From assembly GCA_031405895.1 (NCBI GenBank), contig JANOFL010000142.1:1-64000 (forward strand): DNA of 64,000 nucleotides. The letters run 5' to 3'. Under the pieces are notes generated by a model that saw nothing but the letters and a program-made list of their open reading frames with translations, did not search any database and had not been told where the DNA came from. This stretch comes from BJ22 sp031405895 (GTDB taxonomy: Bacteria > Planctomycetota > Planctomycetia > Pirellulales > Pirellulaceae). The translations under genes were made by a program, and so were the position numbers. Of the stretch, positions 1-9,394 are shown in pieces; position 1 is the first letter of the stretch, and each line of letters begins with the position of its first letter.

Positions 1-74
1 AGCTGCGATCCACTGCCCAAACTGGAAATAAATGTCCGGCCATACCAACGGTTATTGACATAACTATTGGCGGC
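1..74. repeat. 74-bp direct repeat, copy 1
   Basis: The 74 bases are identical to 592-665 and lie in the same reading frame of the same gene. The 591-bp spacing is a multiple of three, which marks a protein repeat unit of 197 residues. Confidence 0.9.
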
Positions 75-1199
75 GACAGTAATCTGGCCACCTGAATGGG
101 CATGGAGTTCGGCATCGTTACATTCAATGAAGGAAGGTGCCAATAGATTTGCGCTCCCGGCTACGCGTATACTCGAACCGCGAATGTCAGTGAGCGAAGG
201 TGCGTCAAAGGTCGCACCTGCCACCAAATCAAGATTGCTATCTCGCATGCCGGTGAGGCTCGGCAGGAGCACCTCGTTGCCCGACCGAACCTTGAACTCC
301 ACGCCTACTGCATCCTGTAAACTGGAAAGTTCATAGCTGGCCCTTTCCAAGTCGAAGAGCGTTCGTGCACCAACCTGAGCGTTCGTTTTTGTAATCGCAG
401 TCAGGTTTTGCAGATTAATGTCGCCACCAGTGTGAATCCAGAACCTCAATGTATCGTTGCCTTGTGCTCCGTCGATCGACTGCGTACCTGATAGATCAAT
501 CACCCCTCCCTGTCCGGCTTCGACGGTGTGAACATGAGAGTCGTTATTGATGTCACCGTTCGAGTCGAATGATGTTAAATCGCTTAAGTTCAGCTGCGAT
601 CCACTGCCCAAACTGGAAATAAATGTCCGGCCATACCAACGGTTATTGACATAACTATTGGCGGCAATGGAAAGCACTGCGCCATTTGATGCGTGCAACT
701 CGGGACTGGGTTGGAACACGGTTAAAGCCGATGTCGCCGTGAAATTGCTTCCGACTCCGTTGGCGGTGACGATACCGGCGACAAGCGTGAAGCCGGAGAC
801 ATGGAGCGAATGGCCGCCGGCGATGTTGATTTTGCCAGTGTCTTGGAGGTTCAGGCCTGAAATCGTGCTATTGGCCCCAATGTCGAACTCGATGGTCCGA
901 CCGGCGGGGACGATCACGTTGTAAGTGTTTGGGCCATTGTTGATCGGGACGACTCCAATGTCCCAGTTGGCGGGGTTGGACCAGTTGCCGGTGGCCGGGC
1001 CGATCCAGGTAGCAGTGGTCTGGGCGGAGGCGTCGACCGATGCCAAAGCGACCACCAAGCCAGCCAGTGCCGACAGGATTGGGAATTTCTGGATCCTGGG
1101 CAGATTGATCGTGCGCATAGATGCGTTTGTTGGCGACGATTCGCAATGCTCTCTGACTGGACAGGAACGGGTCGTTCCGGTGCGGGGTGACTGAATCAT
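1..1199 (-). CDS. Repetitive secreted surface protein, N-terminal part (runs off window)
   Basis: This minus-strand frame stays open from an ATG at 1199 to the left edge, so only about 399 N-terminal residues are visible. The start has an AGGA about 12 nt upstream. A second ATG at 1118 would begin directly at a classical signal peptide (MRTINLPRIQK, hydrophobic core, DASAQ cleavage-like end) but has no clear ribosome site. The mature part opens with TTATWIGPATGNWSNPANW, typical of planctomycete autotransporter-like beta-strand proteins, and is rich in Asn, Ser, Gly and Thr. A 25-residue segment (ending in RTFISSLGSGSQL) recurs exactly 197 codons later, encoded by an identical 74-bp DNA repeat. 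I infer an exported beta-helical surface or adhesin-like protein. No enzymatic motif is seen. Confidence 0.7.
   Translation of the reverse strand, partial: MIQSPRTGTTRSCPVREHCESSPTNASMRTINLPRIQKFPILSALAGLVVALASVDASAQTTATWIGPATGNWSNPANWDIGVVPINNGPNTYNVIVPAGRTIEFDIGANSTISGLNLQDTGKINIAGGHSLHVSGFTLVAGIVTANGVGSNFTATSALTVFQPSPELHASNGAVLSIAANSYVNNRWYGRTFISSLGSGSQLNLSDLTSFDSNGDINNDSHVHTVEAGQGGVIDLSGTQSIDGAQGNDTLRFWIHTGGDINLQNLTAITKTNAQVGARTLFDLERASYELSSLQDAVGVEFKVRSGNEVLLPSLTGMRDSNLDLVAGATFDAPSLTDIRGSSIRVAGSANLLAPSFIECNDAELHAHSGGQITVAANSYVNNRWYGRTFISSLGSGSQ
592..665. repeat. 74-bp direct repeat, copy 2
   Basis: This is the second exact copy of the repeat at 1-74. Perfect DNA identity, including third positions, suggests a recent duplication or gene conversion between units of the surface-protein gene. 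Confidence 0.9.
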
Positions 1200-1626
1200 G
1201 ATGGCGGGTCCTGAATTGTGTTGCGGGGCAGTCGACATCGGAGAATGGCCGGCTCCCGACATGAGCCGCGTTAAGGCTGCAAGGCAGCGGTTGCGCGGCG
1301 GAGTTGGCCAGTTCTGACGTTGGTTGATCCGGCAAGCCGGCGGGAATCCCTTGGCAGGATGGAACAGATTTCAGGGTATTTCTGGTGGGCAGCCTGAGAG
1401 CTTTGGGGGAGCCACGGGAAAACCAGTGACCAAACCGTGAATCCGTTTTGTTTTGGTCGGCGATCTGGTCAGAGTTGGCGGATTAATTGGTGTGGGAGTT
1501 GATTGCGGGAGTGCGGGAGACGGTTCAGAATCCGGCTGGTATGGGGTTCCGGAGGAGAGTCCCGGCAAAGTAAGCAATCATTCGGTCACGTCAGGGCGAA
1601 AGCCTGTCCCACATTGCGCGGTCGCC

Positions 1627-1695
1627 CCTCACCCCCCCGGCCCCCTCTCCCCGTTCCCCGCTCAAGGCAGCGGGAAACGGGGAGAGGGGGAGAAA
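1627..1695. repeat. Palindromic pyrimidine/purine-rich intergenic repeat (family A)
   Basis: The arms CCCCCTCTCCCCGTTCCCGC-type and their complement GCGGGAAACGGGGAGAGGGG surround a short loop (CAAGGC). Relatives occur at 4439-4494 and 7390-7434. It lies in the 582-bp gap between the surface-protein gene and the kinase. Nothing else is recognisable in that gap. Confidence 0.8.
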
Positions 1696-1781
1696 CAGAA
1701 GGTGTGTGGGACGGGTTTGAGTTTGGAAGTACTGACTGTCCTGCCCGAAGTGTTCCTGTTCAGCCTGAAAAGTCACGAGCG

Positions 1782-4139
1782 ATGACGGCAGCAGACTCAG
1801 AAACGACAGGCGACCAGGGTGACCGGGACCAGGCATGTAGCCCTGCCGGGACAGATGGGGCCGGTGTCGCGGGTAGGGTGGGGCCGGAAAAGGCAGAAAA
1901 CTGCTGTGAGCTGGGCCTTGATGCCTGGCAGCGGAGGGCGGCGGAAGAAGGGTTTCTGGACTGCGGGGAGGGCGGGGTGGATGGTGCGATTCGTACTATG
2001 CCCAGCGCTGGCAACGAAGGCGTCGGACCACGGAGTGATCCGCGACTGTCGCTGACCACTCTGTGGTCAGATCTGTCCGATCGGAATGCGAATGCCGGTG
2101 CCCACGAGCCGGCTGCGTCAGAAAAAGCAAACCTGGTGGCCGGCCAAGAAACCACGCTGGAGCCGGGGGAGACGGTTTCAGGAAAGGAGGCGGGCGACTG
2201 GGCGGGAAAGAAGATTGGGGCGTTTACGCTCGGCAGGCGGATTGGCGGCGGCGGGGGAGGGGTGGTTTACGAAGCAGTCCAGGGGGCACCAGTTGAACGG
2301 AGAGTCGCGGTCAAGTTGCTGAACCAGCCGGTGGGGCTGGATGGACGGCGATGGGAAACCGAGGCTCAGGCGATGGGGGCGGTGCAGCATCCGAATCTGA
2401 TCTCGATCATTGACGCGGGAGTGACCAGCGAAGGACTGCCGTATCTGGTGATGCCGCTGGTCGATGGGGTCAGGATTGATTCCTGGGTTGAATCGGGAAA
2501 GACCGCGCCGCGCGAAATTGCGCGCGTGATGCTGGAGGTGGCGCGGGGAGTCGCACATGCCCACGAGCGAAATATCCTCCATCGCGATCTGAAGCCGGGG
2601 AACGTGCTTGTGACGGCCGACGGGATGCCGGTCGTAACCGATTTTGGTTTGGCCAAGTGGCTGGAGGCGGATCCCGACAAGTCGGCCACTCAGAGTGGCG
2701 CGACGATGGGGTCGATCGGCTTTCTCGCACCGGAACAGGTGTTGTCGTCCAGCGTCGCCGCGACGCCCGCGGTCGATGTTTACGGCTGGGGAGCGACGCT
2801 TTACCGTTTGCTGACCGGAACCCCGCCGACCCGGACGGAGAACTGGGCCGTTTGCATGGACGACTTGCGGAATCGCGAGCCGACGATGGTTCGGCGGCTC
2901 CGGCCAGGCGTGCCGCGCGACCTGGAATCGGTCTGCCTGAAGTGTCTCGAAAAGAACCCGGTTCGCCGGTATCCGTCCATGGCCGCCGTGGTCGAGGACG
3001 TGGAGCGGTTTCTCGCCGGCCAACCTGTGATCGCCCGGCCGGTGGGACGAAGACAACGGCTGTGGCGCTGGGCATTGCGCGAGCCGGTGGTGGCCGGATT
3101 GACGGTGGCCATTTCAATGCTGCTGCTCGCCGGTTCGATTGTCTTCGGATGGCTTTGGCAGAACTCGGAGCAAAACCGCCGGCGAATCGACGACGACCTG
3201 GACCGGGCGCTGGCCCTTTTGGAAGAGCAGGCGAGCAATGCACGCGAGATGCTGCAAACCGTGCCCAACGCGCTTGCTTTCCGCCAAAAACAGCTGGAGT
3301 CGACGATCAGGAATCTGCTGGAGTTGCGTGGCAAGAATCCGGGTGAAGAACAGATCGAACGGCACTTGGCGCGGAACTACTACCGGCTGGGAATGGTTTG
3401 CCACTATCAGCAGGACCTCGACGGCACCAATGCGAATCTGGCTGAGTCCGCGCGCCGCTATCGACAGCTGGTTGCCAAGTATCCCCATGACGAAGAGGCA
3501 AGTTTTGGTTTGTTCCACACGCTGAAGGCAACTCCACAGAACAACTGGAAATCCTGGGAGGCAGGCGACGAAGCACCTTTCATTCGCGAGTCGTTGCCGA
3601 TCATCGAGCAGTTGGCAGTCCGCCATCCGATGAACCCCGATTATCAGGACGCGCTGGCGGCATCGTTGGCCGAGGTCGCGAAGCTCGAGGCGCTGGATGG
3701 CGAAAAGGTCAAGGCGCGACAAATGTACGAACGGTCGATAGCGATCGCCCGCAAGCTAACGGCCGAATTCCCGGACCGGCCGATGTTTCAAAAACACATC
3801 GCGTCGGGGCTTTGGGGCCTTGCGAACCTTGAGATCGAATCCAACCGACTTGATCGCGCGAAGGAACAAATTGCCGAAGCGGTAACAGTCTGGCGGAAGC
3901 TCGCCGCTGCGACGCCCGACATCATCGACAACCGGCGGTTTCTCGGCGTGTTCATCGCCTTTGCGGCCCGAGTGGAAGTGTTGCGGGGTAATCGCGTGGA
4001 AGCCGCCAAGTTGCAGAGCGAGGCTGTGGGAATCCTCGACCGGGCCACGGCCGACTACCCGGACTGGGTGGCGTTTCAGGATTCACGCGATGCGATTGTC
4101 GCTTCCTTTGCGCGGTTTCTGGCGGGAGGGCGGGAATAA
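1782..4139 (+). CDS. Transmembrane Ser/Thr protein kinase with TPR-like C-terminus
   Basis: This is a Hanks-type kinase of about 785 residues. The frame is open from 1503, but the ATG at 1782 is preferred because the stretch before it crosses intergenic repeat DNA. Residues 1-140 are low-complexity. The kinase domain starts near residue 144 with a glycine loop (RIGGGGGGVVYEA), followed by the VAVKLL lysine, the catalytic HRDLKPGNVLV near 267, DFGLAKW near 286 and an APEQ-type segment. A single membrane helix (about 436-460) is followed by about 320 residues of helical TPR-like repeats, probably outside the membrane or in the paryphoplasm. This architecture is very common in Planctomycetota and implies signal transduction. 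The substrate is unknown, and no sigma factor gene lies beside it. Confidence 0.9.
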   Translation: MTAADSETTGDQGDRDQACSPAGTDGAGVAGRVGPEKAENCCELGLDAWQRRAAEEGFLDCGEGGVDGAIRTMPSAGNEGVGPRSDPRLSLTTLWSDLSDRNANAGAHEPAASEKANLVAGQETTLEPGETVSGKEAGDWAGKKIGAFTLGRRIGGGGGGVVYEAVQGAPVERRVAVKLLNQPVGLDGRRWETEAQAMGAVQHPNLISIIDAGVTSEGLPYLVMPLVDGVRIDSWVESGKTAPREIARVMLEVARGVAHAHERNILHRDLKPGNVLVTADGMPVVTDFGLAKWLEADPDKSATQSGATMGSIGFLAPEQVLSSSVAATPAVDVYGWGATLYRLLTGTPPTRTENWAVCMDDLRNREPTMVRRLRPGVPRDLESVCLKCLEKNPVRRYPSMAAVVEDVERFLAGQPVIARPVGRRQRLWRWALREPVVAGLTVAISMLLLAGSIVFGWLWQNSEQNRRRIDDDLDRALALLEEQASNAREMLQTVPNALAFRQKQLESTIRNLLELRGKNPGEEQIERHLARNYYRLGMVCHYQQDLDGTNANLAESARRYRQLVAKYPHDEEASFGLFHTLKATPQNNWKSWEAGDEAPFIRESLPIIEQLAVRHPMNPDYQDALAASLAEVAKLEALDGEKVKARQMYERSIAIARKLTAEFPDRPMFQKHIASGLWGLANLEIESNRLDRAKEQIAEAVTVWRKLAAATPDIIDNRRFLGVFIAFAARVEVLRGNRVEAAKLQSEAVGILDRATADYPDWVAFQDSRDAIVASFARFLAGGRE

Positions 4140-4438
4140 GCCCTTGGGGAATCAACATCGACAATGAATTGTCGCTGTTGGGAATCGCGAGTCTCATTGG
4201 GCGACTGCCGCGCAGCGGCCTCTTTGAAGCTTTGAGCCCAAGCCGCCAGCCGACATGGGCGGGGGACATTTCCGCGTCCATCAGGACGCAGCCTCTTTTT
4301 CCGGGCGCAGTCCCGGACAAGGCGTAGAGCCTCTGGTTGTCAGATGCGCGATTTTGGCGAGTCTCCTTTGGTTCGGGATTCGTCAGGTTTTTTATCCGTC
4401 CTGCATTCAGGAAACGAACGCCAACGCGAAGAAATTGC

Positions 4439-4494
4439 CTCCCCCTCGCCTCTCGTGGCCCGGTTCTTTCCGGGCCACGGGAGGAGAGGGGGAG
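4439..4494. repeat. Palindromic repeat (family A)
   Basis: Long arms (CTCGTGGCCCGG / CCGGGCCACGGGAG, flanked by CTCCCCCTCGCCT and AGGAGAGGGGGAG) surround a TTCTTT loop. It sits in the 544-bp gap between the kinase and the FG-GAP gene. No gene is apparent in that gap. Confidence 0.75.
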
Positions 4495-4683
4495 CCAGAT
4501 TTTTGTCCGCGGTTGCGGGCGATGCCAGCCTTAAGAGAACAATCGGCGATTCTTGAAAAAAGCCTGGAGCATTCGGACTGGAAAGATCGCGTAAGGGGGC
4601 AGGAGTGGCATGTCCGGTCCATGCAGCGGCAAGTTACGGGACGCCACAAGTTCGGCCAAAATCGCCCTGCGGAGGTATTTCCC

Positions 4684-6744
4684 ATGCGACACAAGACAAT
4701 TTTTCTGACGGCATTCGTGGCTGTGGCCACGATTGGCATTCCCCTGTTTCAACCCGCTCTCCACGCCCAAACGGCGCGGGCTGACTTTAACGGCGATGGC
4801 CGGGAGGACCTCGCGATCGGTGTTCCCAACGAGAAAGTCGGCAACAAGAACGCGGCCGGAGCAGTTCACGTCCTCTACGGCTCAACCAGCGGCACGACGG
4901 CCACTGGCAGCCAGTTCTGGAGCCAGGATGGAACCGCGGTCAAGGATAGTCCCGACACCAACGATCACTTCGGCTCGGCCCTCGCGGCCGGTGACTTCAA
5001 CGGCGACGGTTTCGCCGACCTCGCCATCGGCGTGCCGGGCGAAGACGAGGGGCTGGACACCGACTGCGGTGCGGTCAACGTGTTGTATGGCAATTCCGAT
5101 GGCCTGCGCGGCTTCAACGACCAGCTTTGGTCGCAGGGCACGCGGGGCATGAAAGGCTTCAAGCAGGACCTCGACGCCTTCGGCTCAGCCCTCGCGTCGG
5201 GCGACTTCAACGGGGATGGTTTCGATGACCTTGCGGTCGGCGTGCCGCTTGAGGATTCCTTCGTGTTTGACGTCCTTCCCAACTCGCGTTTTGTCAACGG
5301 TGGCTGCGTCAATGTGCTCTTCGGCACCGGCCGCGGACTCGACTCCGTCGCGATCACCGGCGACGAGCTGAACGACCAGGTGCTTCAAAACAACCTCGCG
5401 TTCCTGTCGATCAACGAAAACTTCGGGGCGAGCCTCGCGGCCGGCGATTTCAATCACGACGGGCGCGATGACCTGGCGATCGGCATTCCCGGCGACATCG
5501 TGGTCTCGGGAGTTTCCAACAGCGGTTCGGTGAACATCTACATGGGCACCGAGGAAGGTTTCCTCCCGGTCTCGCTGCCGCTCCCGACGCAGCGACACAA
5601 TGGCCCCGCCGTCAACAACATCCGCTTCGGAACAGCCCTCGCATCGGGCGACTTCAACGGCGACCTGTTCATCGACCTGGCGATCGGTTCGCCGTTTGAA
5701 TCGGTCGGCTCGACCACCCAGGCGGGCGTCGTCAAGGTCTTTCGCGGCAGTCTGAGCCTGCTCCAGCCGCTGGTCTCGCCCGTTACGATCAGCCAGCAAT
5801 CCGCCTCGGTTCCCAACGTCTCGCAGTCCGGCGACGAATTTGGCGGAGCCTTGGCGGCCGGCGACTACAACGGCGACGGTTTTCAGGATTTGGCCGTCGG
5901 CGTCCCCGGCGAGAACATCGGCACGCTGAACAATTGCGGCGCGGTGAACCTCCTGTACGGCAAGGCCACCGGTCTCGACGGCATCGGTAGCACCGAATTC
6001 CATGAAGACTCCTTTGCGACCGTAGGAGTAACCACTTTCGGCATAAGCGACATCGCCGAAGCCAACGACCAGTTCGGCCGAACCGCTTTCGCGGGCGACT
6101 TCAACAACGATGGCCGGGACGAACTCGTGATCGGCGTGCCGGGCGAAGCCAGCGGTTCGGGTGCCGTGCATGTCTTCCGCGGTGCCGGGCTGGGCATTTC
6201 CGTACTGAATTCGAACCAATACTGGACGCAAGGCTCGACGGGCATCGCCGGGGGAGTTGAAGCGGGCGACGCTTTTGGCGGTGGACTGCCCTACAGCCCG
6301 CGGCTCGGCCCAGGCGGCCCGGGATTCTCCGGCGTCTGGCAATCCGCGTCGTTCGACTTGCGACGCCGCCAGGACAGGTTTGATTCGCGGGTTCGCGGGG
6401 AGCTGGTCGTGTTCAACCCGGGTGGCGAGCCGGCGGCTGACTCGGTAGTCGAAATCTGGCTGTCGAATGACGACCAGATCTCGGCCGATGACACGCTGAT
6501 CCATAGCGAGCGCCGCTTCAAAGCCCTCAAGCCAGGCGAAAGCCACGTGCTGAAGTTCACCGCAATCGTCCAGGGACAGAACGCCTACGGCAAGCGGCTG
6601 ATCGGCTCGCTCGACGCCACCAACGTGGTGGTTGAGGCCAACGAGGCCAACAACCACGTCGTTTCCGATCCGCTTCATCACCAGTTGTGGTACCTGCTCC
6701 AGGGTGCCTGGCAACTGCTCGGCAACCGGTTCGGCTGGCTGTGA
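4684..6744 (+). CDS. Secreted FG-GAP repeat (integrin-alpha-like propeller) protein with CARDB-like C-terminus
   Basis: The protein has 686 residues. The start at 4684 is set by a strong GGAGG at 4671-4675 and by a signal peptide (MRHKTIFLTAFVAVATIG... ending ALHAQ). Seven FG-GAP repeats follow, each with a calcium-loop core such as DFNGDGREDLAIGVP, DFNGDGFADLAIGVPGE, DFNHDGRDDLAIGIPG and DYNGDGFQDLAVGVPGE; one repeat (DFNGDLFIDLAIG) is degenerate. They should close a seven-bladed propeller binding calcium. The last 130 residues (VVFNPGGEPAADSVVEIWLS... VVEANEANNHV) resemble a CARDB adhesion domain. I infer an extracellular adhesion or binding protein. It stands alone and ends just before a good terminator. 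Confidence 0.88.
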   Translation: MRHKTIFLTAFVAVATIGIPLFQPALHAQTARADFNGDGREDLAIGVPNEKVGNKNAAGAVHVLYGSTSGTTATGSQFWSQDGTAVKDSPDTNDHFGSALAAGDFNGDGFADLAIGVPGEDEGLDTDCGAVNVLYGNSDGLRGFNDQLWSQGTRGMKGFKQDLDAFGSALASGDFNGDGFDDLAVGVPLEDSFVFDVLPNSRFVNGGCVNVLFGTGRGLDSVAITGDELNDQVLQNNLAFLSINENFGASLAAGDFNHDGRDDLAIGIPGDIVVSGVSNSGSVNIYMGTEEGFLPVSLPLPTQRHNGPAVNNIRFGTALASGDFNGDLFIDLAIGSPFESVGSTTQAGVVKVFRGSLSLLQPLVSPVTISQQSASVPNVSQSGDEFGGALAAGDYNGDGFQDLAVGVPGENIGTLNNCGAVNLLYGKATGLDGIGSTEFHEDSFATVGVTTFGISDIAEANDQFGRTAFAGDFNNDGRDELVIGVPGEASGSGAVHVFRGAGLGISVLNSNQYWTQGSTGIAGGVEAGDAFGGGLPYSPRLGPGGPGFSGVWQSASFDLRRRQDRFDSRVRGELVVFNPGGEPAADSVVEIWLSNDDQISADDTLIHSERRFKALKPGESHVLKFTAIVQGQNAYGKRLIGSLDATNVVVEANEANNHVVSDPLHHQLWYLLQGAWQLLGNRFGWL

Positions 6745-6776
6745 TCAACCATCGTCGGCGGTGATTTCAGATCAGG

Positions 6777-6808
6777 CCCCGGATTCGAAACGAATCCGGG
6801 GTTTTTTT
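6777..6808 (+). terminator. Rho-independent terminator after FG-GAP gene
   Basis: A perfect 11-bp stem CCCCGGATTCG / CGAATCCGGGG with an AAA loop is followed by seven T residues. It lies 33 nt after the stop codon of the FG-GAP gene. Confidence 0.9.
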
Positions 6809-6868
6809 GTTCCGCCGCACTTCCCAGGATTGCCATGCGACGTCAATCTCGGCCATCGGTTCAGCCGT

Positions 6869-9154
6869 TCAGGAAACGGACTTGAGCTTGTCGCGGAGCA
6901 GGCGGCGCATGACCTTGTTGCTGGCGGTGCGGGGGAGGTGGTCGACGGGGTGGATGGCGCGGACTTTGAAGAGCGGGTTGAGGTCGGATTTGAGGCGGGC
7001 ATTCATGGCGGCGAGAAGGGCGGCGGTTTCTGAAACGGTGGCACGTTGCAAACCTGCTCCACCCGGAACGACAGGCTGGAAGCCCATCCCACGGACAGGG
7101 ACGAAGAAAACGTGTAACTCCTCCGGGCCGCCGGAACCGGACCAGGCGACGGCGGCTGTTTCGTGGACTCCGGGGACCTGGTTGAGGACCCGTTCGAGTT
7201 CGGCCGAACTGGTTTTGATGCCGCCGAGGTTCATCGTGTCGTCAACCCGGCCGCCGGCGCAGAAATAGTTGCCAGGCAGGCGGCGGAAGTGGTCGCCGTG
7301 GCGGCGCAAGATGGGGAGCGCGAACGGGGAATCATATCGAGGAGCGCTTTCGGCGAGGTTGAGTGCGGGTTCGCTTCCGGCCGCCGGCCCCTCACCCCCC
7401 GGCCCCCTCTCCCCGAAGACGGGGCGAGGGGGAGATTTTTTGTTTTGGGCTGCTCCGCTGGCTGTGCCGCCGGGTGGGCAGGGTGGGGTGTCGGCGTAGT
7501 AGGTGGCGAAGTGGTCCCGGTTGAGGAGGCTGGTTGAGAGGCCGACGCAGGGCGGAATGATGAAGAGTTCGCCCTGGTCTGTCGGCTGGCCGGCTTCGTC
7601 AAGGATCACGAAATCGATGCCGGCGGCAGGGATCGAGAAAGCGGCGGGGACGTTGGGCAGGAGCAGCGTGGACGAGATGTAGCCACCACCGATCTCGGTG
7701 CCGCCACAGTACTCGATGACAGGTCGCATCCCGGCGAGACTCGCCAGGTAGAACATGTCGTCGGCCCGCGAGCTTTCGCCGGTCGAGCTGAAACAGTGAA
7801 TCCGCGACCAGTCGAAGCCTTCCATCGCGCGACTTTCGCGCCACGCCCGGACGATCGTCGGGACCACGCCGAGCATATTGACCTGGGCGTCCTCGACGAA
7901 CTGGCCAAAGCCGGCACCCATGGGGGCGTCTTCGAATAGCGCGATCGTGCCGCGATTGATCAGGGTCGCGAAGATCAGCCACGGGCCCATCATCCAGCCG
8001 AGGCTGGTCGGCCAGCAGCAAACATGACCCGGCCGGATGTCCTGATGGACCAGACCGTCGACGGCGCACTTGAGCGGCGTCAAATGCGTCCACGGGATGG
8101 CTTTCGGGTCGCCCGTCGTGCCGGACGAAAACAGAACGTTGATGATCTCGGTCGATTCAGCGGAATGCCAAGCGGAGTCGAAACTGCCGGCCGCGAGAAA
8201 ATCGCTCCAGCTCCGGTCGTTGGGCCGCAAGTCGATCGCCAGAGAGGGAAAGGTGGGAGGGAGGGGGTCAGACCCCAATTCGCTCCGAAGACTGCGCGAA
8301 TTGGCGTCAGACCCCGGCGCGTCGGCAATCACAATGGCGGGAAGGTCGGTAGCTTGCTGGACGCGCTGACCCAGCGGAAGCGTTTTGCCACCGCGCACCT
8401 GGACATCACAGGTGAAGACGGCCCGCGCGCTGGCGATTCGCAGGCGGCTGCCAATTTCGGGCGGGGCGAAACTGTCGGCGATCGAGACGACGCGGCAACC
8501 GGCGGCGAGGATGCCGAGATAGAGCGCGACGGTCGTCGGCGTGAGCGGCAGGACGACACCCAGCGCGTCGCCGGCCTCGAATCCGGCCGCCCGGATCGCG
8601 CCGACAATCTGGTTGACCTCGTCGCGCAGCGCGCTGACGGTCCAATGGCGGAGGGTGTTCCCAGGCCGTTGGGACACAATCGCGATCGAGTCGTCCGGTG
8701 CGAGGAAACAGCTGCGCGCAATGTTGAGCCTGGCACCGGGAAACCACTGCGCGCGGGTGCCGCGGAATTCGTCGATTAACGTGGTCGTGGCAGGTTTGTC
8801 GAAAACGATTCCGAGCCGGCTGGCGGCAGCGGTCCAAAACTGGTCGCGATGTGCAAGCGACCAGGCGCGGAAGGCTGCGAAATCCAGGTCGCCGCGTTTG
8901 CGCATCCAGGCGGCGAGCTGTGAGCTTTCGAGGGCGTCCTCATCGGGGAACCACATCGCCGCGGGAGTATCGGTCAGCACTCCCTTGACTTTTTGCGATT
9001 CGACCCACAAGGCGCGCCAGTGTTCGGGTGATAGCGAAAGGGTCTTCGCAGCTGACAGGACGGCTTGCCAGACTTCATCCGGATGATTCGCGCCAGACTC
9101 GCGGCGCAGGCATTCGATGAAGGCGACCGCGTCTGTTTCAGGGCCGAGTGTCAT
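6869..9154 (-). CDS. AMP-forming acyl-/acetyl-CoA synthetase-like enzyme carrying repeat insertions
   Basis: The protein has 761 residues and belongs to the adenylate-forming (ANL) superfamily. It shows the P-loop LFSSGTTGDPKAIPW (about residues 335-350), the adenine motif YCGGTEIGGGY, the hinge GGIKTSSAELERV and the C-terminal catalytic lysine region RTASNKVMRRLL. It most likely activates a carboxylate to acyl-AMP and then to the CoA ester; the substrate is not deducible. Three internal segments look foreign. Residues about 280-297 come from a 52-bp hairpin repeat, about 574-588 from a family A palindrome (KKSPPRPVFGERGPGGEG), and about 686-709 from a GFQPVVPG-type segment often seen in planctomycete proteins. 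All three preserve the reading frame. The start codon overlaps the stop of the small upstream gene (ATGA), suggesting coupling. Confidence 0.85.
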   Translation of the reverse strand: MTLGPETDAVAFIECLRRESGANHPDEVWQAVLSAAKTLSLSPEHWRALWVESQKVKGVLTDTPAAMWFPDEDALESSQLAAWMRKRGDLDFAAFRAWSLAHRDQFWTAAASRLGIVFDKPATTTLIDEFRGTRAQWFPGARLNIARSCFLAPDDSIAIVSQRPGNTLRHWTVSALRDEVNQIVGAIRAAGFEAGDALGVVLPLTPTTVALYLGILAAGCRVVSIADSFAPPEIGSRLRIASARAVFTCDVQVRGGKTLPLGQRVQQATDLPAIVIADAPGSDANSRSLRSELGSDPLPPTFPSLAIDLRPNDRSWSDFLAAGSFDSAWHSAESTEIINVLFSSGTTGDPKAIPWTHLTPLKCAVDGLVHQDIRPGHVCCWPTSLGWMMGPWLIFATLINRGTIALFEDAPMGAGFGQFVEDAQVNMLGVVPTIVRAWRESRAMEGFDWSRIHCFSSTGESSRADDMFYLASLAGMRPVIEYCGGTEIGGGYISSTLLLPNVPAAFSIPAAGIDFVILDEAGQPTDQGELFIIPPCVGLSTSLLNRDHFATYYADTPPCPPGGTASGAAQNKKSPPRPVFGERGPGGEGPAAGSEPALNLAESAPRYDSPFALPILRRHGDHFRRLPGNYFCAGGRVDDTMNLGGIKTSSAELERVLNQVPGVHETAAVAWSGSGGPEELHVFFVPVRGMGFQPVVPGGAGLQRATVSETAALLAAMNARLKSDLNPLFKVRAIHPVDHLPRTASNKVMRRLLRDKLKSVS
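7390..7434. repeat. Family A palindrome inside a coding sequence
   Basis: The arms CCCCCTCTCCCCG and CGGGGCGAGGGGG flank an AAGA loop. It is the same family as 1627-1695 and 4439-4494, but here it lies in frame within the CoA synthetase-like gene. Confidence 0.8.
8264..8315. repeat. 52-bp hairpin element (family C), copy 1, inside a coding sequence
   Basis: The element begins GGGGTCAGACCCCAATTCGC and ends GCGAATTGGCGTCAGACCCC, and can fold into a long hairpin around CTCCGAAGACT. The reverse-oriented partner is at 11107-11158. Here the element encodes residues about 280-297 of the CoA synthetase-like protein. Confidence 0.9.
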
Positions 9155-9333
9155 CGCGGGTTCCGGTCGCGGCGGGGGGCGGCAAGAAACTTGCGGCCGA
9201 ACCAGAACCGGAGGGCGGCGAGCACCGCGATCATCACGACGATAGCGACCAGGTGAACAGGTTCGGAGAGGTAGTGGTCCAGCGTGTGCCCGTGACCGGG
9301 TTGCCCGTGGCCTTCGTGAAGAAAGGAGAGCAT
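9151..9333 (-). CDS. Small His-rich single-pass membrane protein
   Basis: A 60-residue protein is read from the ATG at 9333, the first start that gives a compact protein, preceded by a TTTCTCC-type pyrimidine complement (CTCTCCTTTC on the plus strand, i.e. a GAAAGGAGAG Shine-Dalgarno immediately downstream on the map). The N-terminus is His/Gly-rich (FLHEGHGQPGHGHTLDHYL), followed by one hydrophobic helix (VHLVAIVVMIAVLAALRFWF) and a basic tail. Its TGA overlaps the ATG of the CoA synthetase-like gene, so the two are probably co-translated. The function is unknown. The His cluster could bind metal, but that is only an inference. Confidence 0.6.
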   Translation of the reverse strand: MLSFLHEGHGQPGHGHTLDHYLSEPVHLVAIVVMIAVLAALRFWFGRKFLAAPRRDRNPR

Positions 9334-9394
9334 GACAGGATGGACAGGCCGGACAGGAAGATTGCCAAAAACGTTATTTCTGATCCATCGAAAC

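Noticed and set aside
5185..6714. Minus-strand open frame of 509 codons
   Set aside because: It is fully antisense to the FG-GAP repeats. The repeats on the plus strand explain the lack of stops.
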